A DNA stretch of 64,000 bases from positions 124,001-188,000 of the forward strand of contig NZ_JADPKT010000063.1 in assembly GCF_023074075.1 (NCBI RefSeq), given 5' to 3'. Of this stretch, positions 63,043 through 64,000 are shown piece by piece (within the stretch, counting starts at the first letter, position 1; the number at the start of each line of letters is the position of its first letter). The notes beneath the pieces were generated by a model. That model was not told the DNA's origin, did no database searches, and worked only from the letters and a program-made list of their open reading frames with translations. This DNA comes from Bradyrhizobium sp. 138. Lineage in GTDB: Bacteria > Pseudomonadota > Alphaproteobacteria > Rhizobiales > Xanthobacteraceae. The position numbers and the translations under genes were made by a program.

Positions 63043-63066
63043 CGCGAAGACGCGCTTCGCGCTTTT
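63043..63066 (+). terminator. Intrinsic terminator downstream of rpmI-rplT
   Basis: Stem CGCGAAG / CTTCGCG (7 bp) with loop ACGCG, then CTTTTGGG. It lies before pheS and would separate the two transcripts. Confidence 0.55.
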
Positions 63067-63124
63067 GGGCCCGGCGTGACGGGCTAGGATCATCGGCTCA
63101 GCATCCTGGCCATAAGGGATTGCC

Positions 63125-64000
63125 ATGACCGATCTTGCCCAGCTCCAAGCCCAGATCACCGCCGACATCGCCGCGGCCGCAGATGAGGCGGCGTTAGAAG
63201 CCGTGCGCGTCGCTGCCCTCGGCAAGAAGGGCTCGATCTCAGCCTTGCTCGCAACGCTCGGCAAGATGTCGCCGGACGAGCGCAAGACGCAAGGAGCCGC
63301 GATCAACCAAGCCAAGGACGAGGTCACCCAGGCGCTCGCAGCCAAGCGCGACGTCTTGAAATCGGCGGCGCTCGATGCGCGGCTGGCGTCCGAGACCGTC
63401 GACGTCACCCTGCCGCTGCGCGAGGCGGCGGCGGAGGCCGGCCGCATCCATCCGCTCAGCCAGGTCTGGGACGAGCTGACCACGATCTTCGCCGACATGG
63501 GCTTCTCGGTCGCGGAAGGTCCCGACATCGAGACCGACGACTACAACTTCACCAAGCTGAACTTCCCGGAAGGCCATCCCGCGCGCGAGATGCACGACAC
63601 CTTCTTCTTCCATCCGAAGGAGGACGGCTCGCGCATGCTGCTGCGGACCCACACCTCGCCGGTGCAGGTGCGCACCATGCTGAGCCAGAAGCCGCCGATC
63701 CGCGTGATCTGCCCGGGCCGTACCTATCGCATCGATTCGGACGCGACCCACACGCCGCAATTCCACCAGGTGGAGGGCCTCGTCATCGACAAGACTTCGC
63801 ATCTCGGCCACCTCAAATGGATCCTGCACGAGTTCTGCAAGGCGTTTTTCGAGGTCGACCACATCAACATGCGCTTCCGCCCCTCGTTCTTCCCATTCAC
63901 CGAGCCGTCGCTGGAAGTCGACATCCAGTGCCGCCGCGACAAGGGCGAGATCCGCTTCGGCGAGGGCGAGGACTGGCTCGAGATTCTCGGCTGCGGCATG
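63125..64000 (+). CDS. pheS: Phenylalanine-tRNA ligase alpha subunit (3' end beyond window)
   Basis: First 292 residues of PheS. An N-terminal coiled-coil (TDLAQLQAQITADIAAAADE) is followed by the class II synthetase core: motif 2 region GRTYRIDSDATHTPQFHQVEG, and RPSFFPFTEPSLEVD near the end. With PheT it charges tRNA-Phe. ATG 63125 is the natural start. The gene runs off the end of the window, and pheT should follow. No Phe-rich leader peptide was found upstream. Confidence 0.96.
   Translation, partial: MTDLAQLQAQITADIAAAADEAALEAVRVAALGKKGSISALLATLGKMSPDERKTQGAAINQAKDEVTQALAAKRDVLKSAALDARLASETVDVTLPLREAAAEAGRIHPLSQVWDELTTIFADMGFSVAEGPDIETDDYNFTKLNFPEGHPAREMHDTFFFHPKEDGSRMLLRTHTSPVQVRTMLSQKPPIRVICPGRTYRIDSDATHTPQFHQVEGLVIDKTSHLGHLKWILHEFCKAFFEVDHINMRFRPSFFPFTEPSLEVDIQCRRDKGEIRFGEGEDWLEILGCGM

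Overview
The window is high-GC DNA whose gene content and order fit an alphaproteobacterium of the order Hyphomicrobiales, most likely Bradyrhizobium or a close relative. Pointers are the aroA-cmk-rpsA / ihfB / trpFBA-accD-folC block, the lptCAB-rpoN-hpf-ptsN block, DUF1150 beside hsp20, a TsaE-phosphotransferase fusion, TIGR02300 protein, a ROSE-type RNA thermometer and many GC-rich intergenic palindromes. It reads as chromosomal backbone with few accessory insertions. I see no insertion sequence, prophage, CRISPR array or rRNA operon.

Layout. 1-5.2 kb: a DivL-like histidine kinase with Tyr in place of the phospho-acceptor His, then a TsaE/AmgK fusion, a PilZ protein and a MurU-like nucleotidyltransferase (peptidoglycan-sugar recycling plus tRNA t6A). 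5.4-13.6 kb: addB-addA recombination nuclease, thioredoxin and an ATP-dependent DNA ligase. 13.7-19.7 kb (minus): metallophosphoesterase, folC, accD, trpA, trpB, trpF, mostly with 4-bp stop/start overlaps. 19.7-26.8 kb (minus): LapA-like protein, ihfB, sppA, rpsA, cmk, a two-gene nucleotidyltransferase cassette, aroA. 27-29 kb: TIGR02300 protein, tRNA-Ala(GGC), a frameshifted GIY-YIG gene, and divergent ohrR/ohr with paired operator-like sites. 29.2-34.8 kb: CoA-transferase and ugpBAEC glycerol-3-phosphate importer behind a Pho-box-like repeat.

35-40.5 kb is the most unusual part. A sigma-32-like promoter and ROSE-like thermometer precede hsp20-DUF1150. A tetR plus PaoABC-like molybdenum aldehyde oxidoreductase module follows, bracketed by about 115-bp direct repeats that duplicate the 3' end and terminator of the DUF1150 gene. 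40.5-48.9 kb: GNAT acetyltransferase, outer-membrane beta-barrel protein, ptsN, hpf, rpoN, lptB, lptA, lptC, rnd.

49-56.5 kb holds a likely decaprenyl-phosphoryl-arabinose-type set: a UbiA-family phosphoribosyltransferase with a degenerate HAD domain, DprE2-like SDR, DprE1-like FAD oxidase, and uppP. These are interrupted by an MFS transporter, a small antitoxin-like ORF, tRNA-Leu(CAG) and an NDUFA9-like protein. 56.7-61 kb: GST, queG, thioesterase, NTF2-like protein and an alpha/beta hydrolase. 61-64 kb: infC (ATT start), a secreted small protein, rpmI, rplT and pheS, which runs off the window end.
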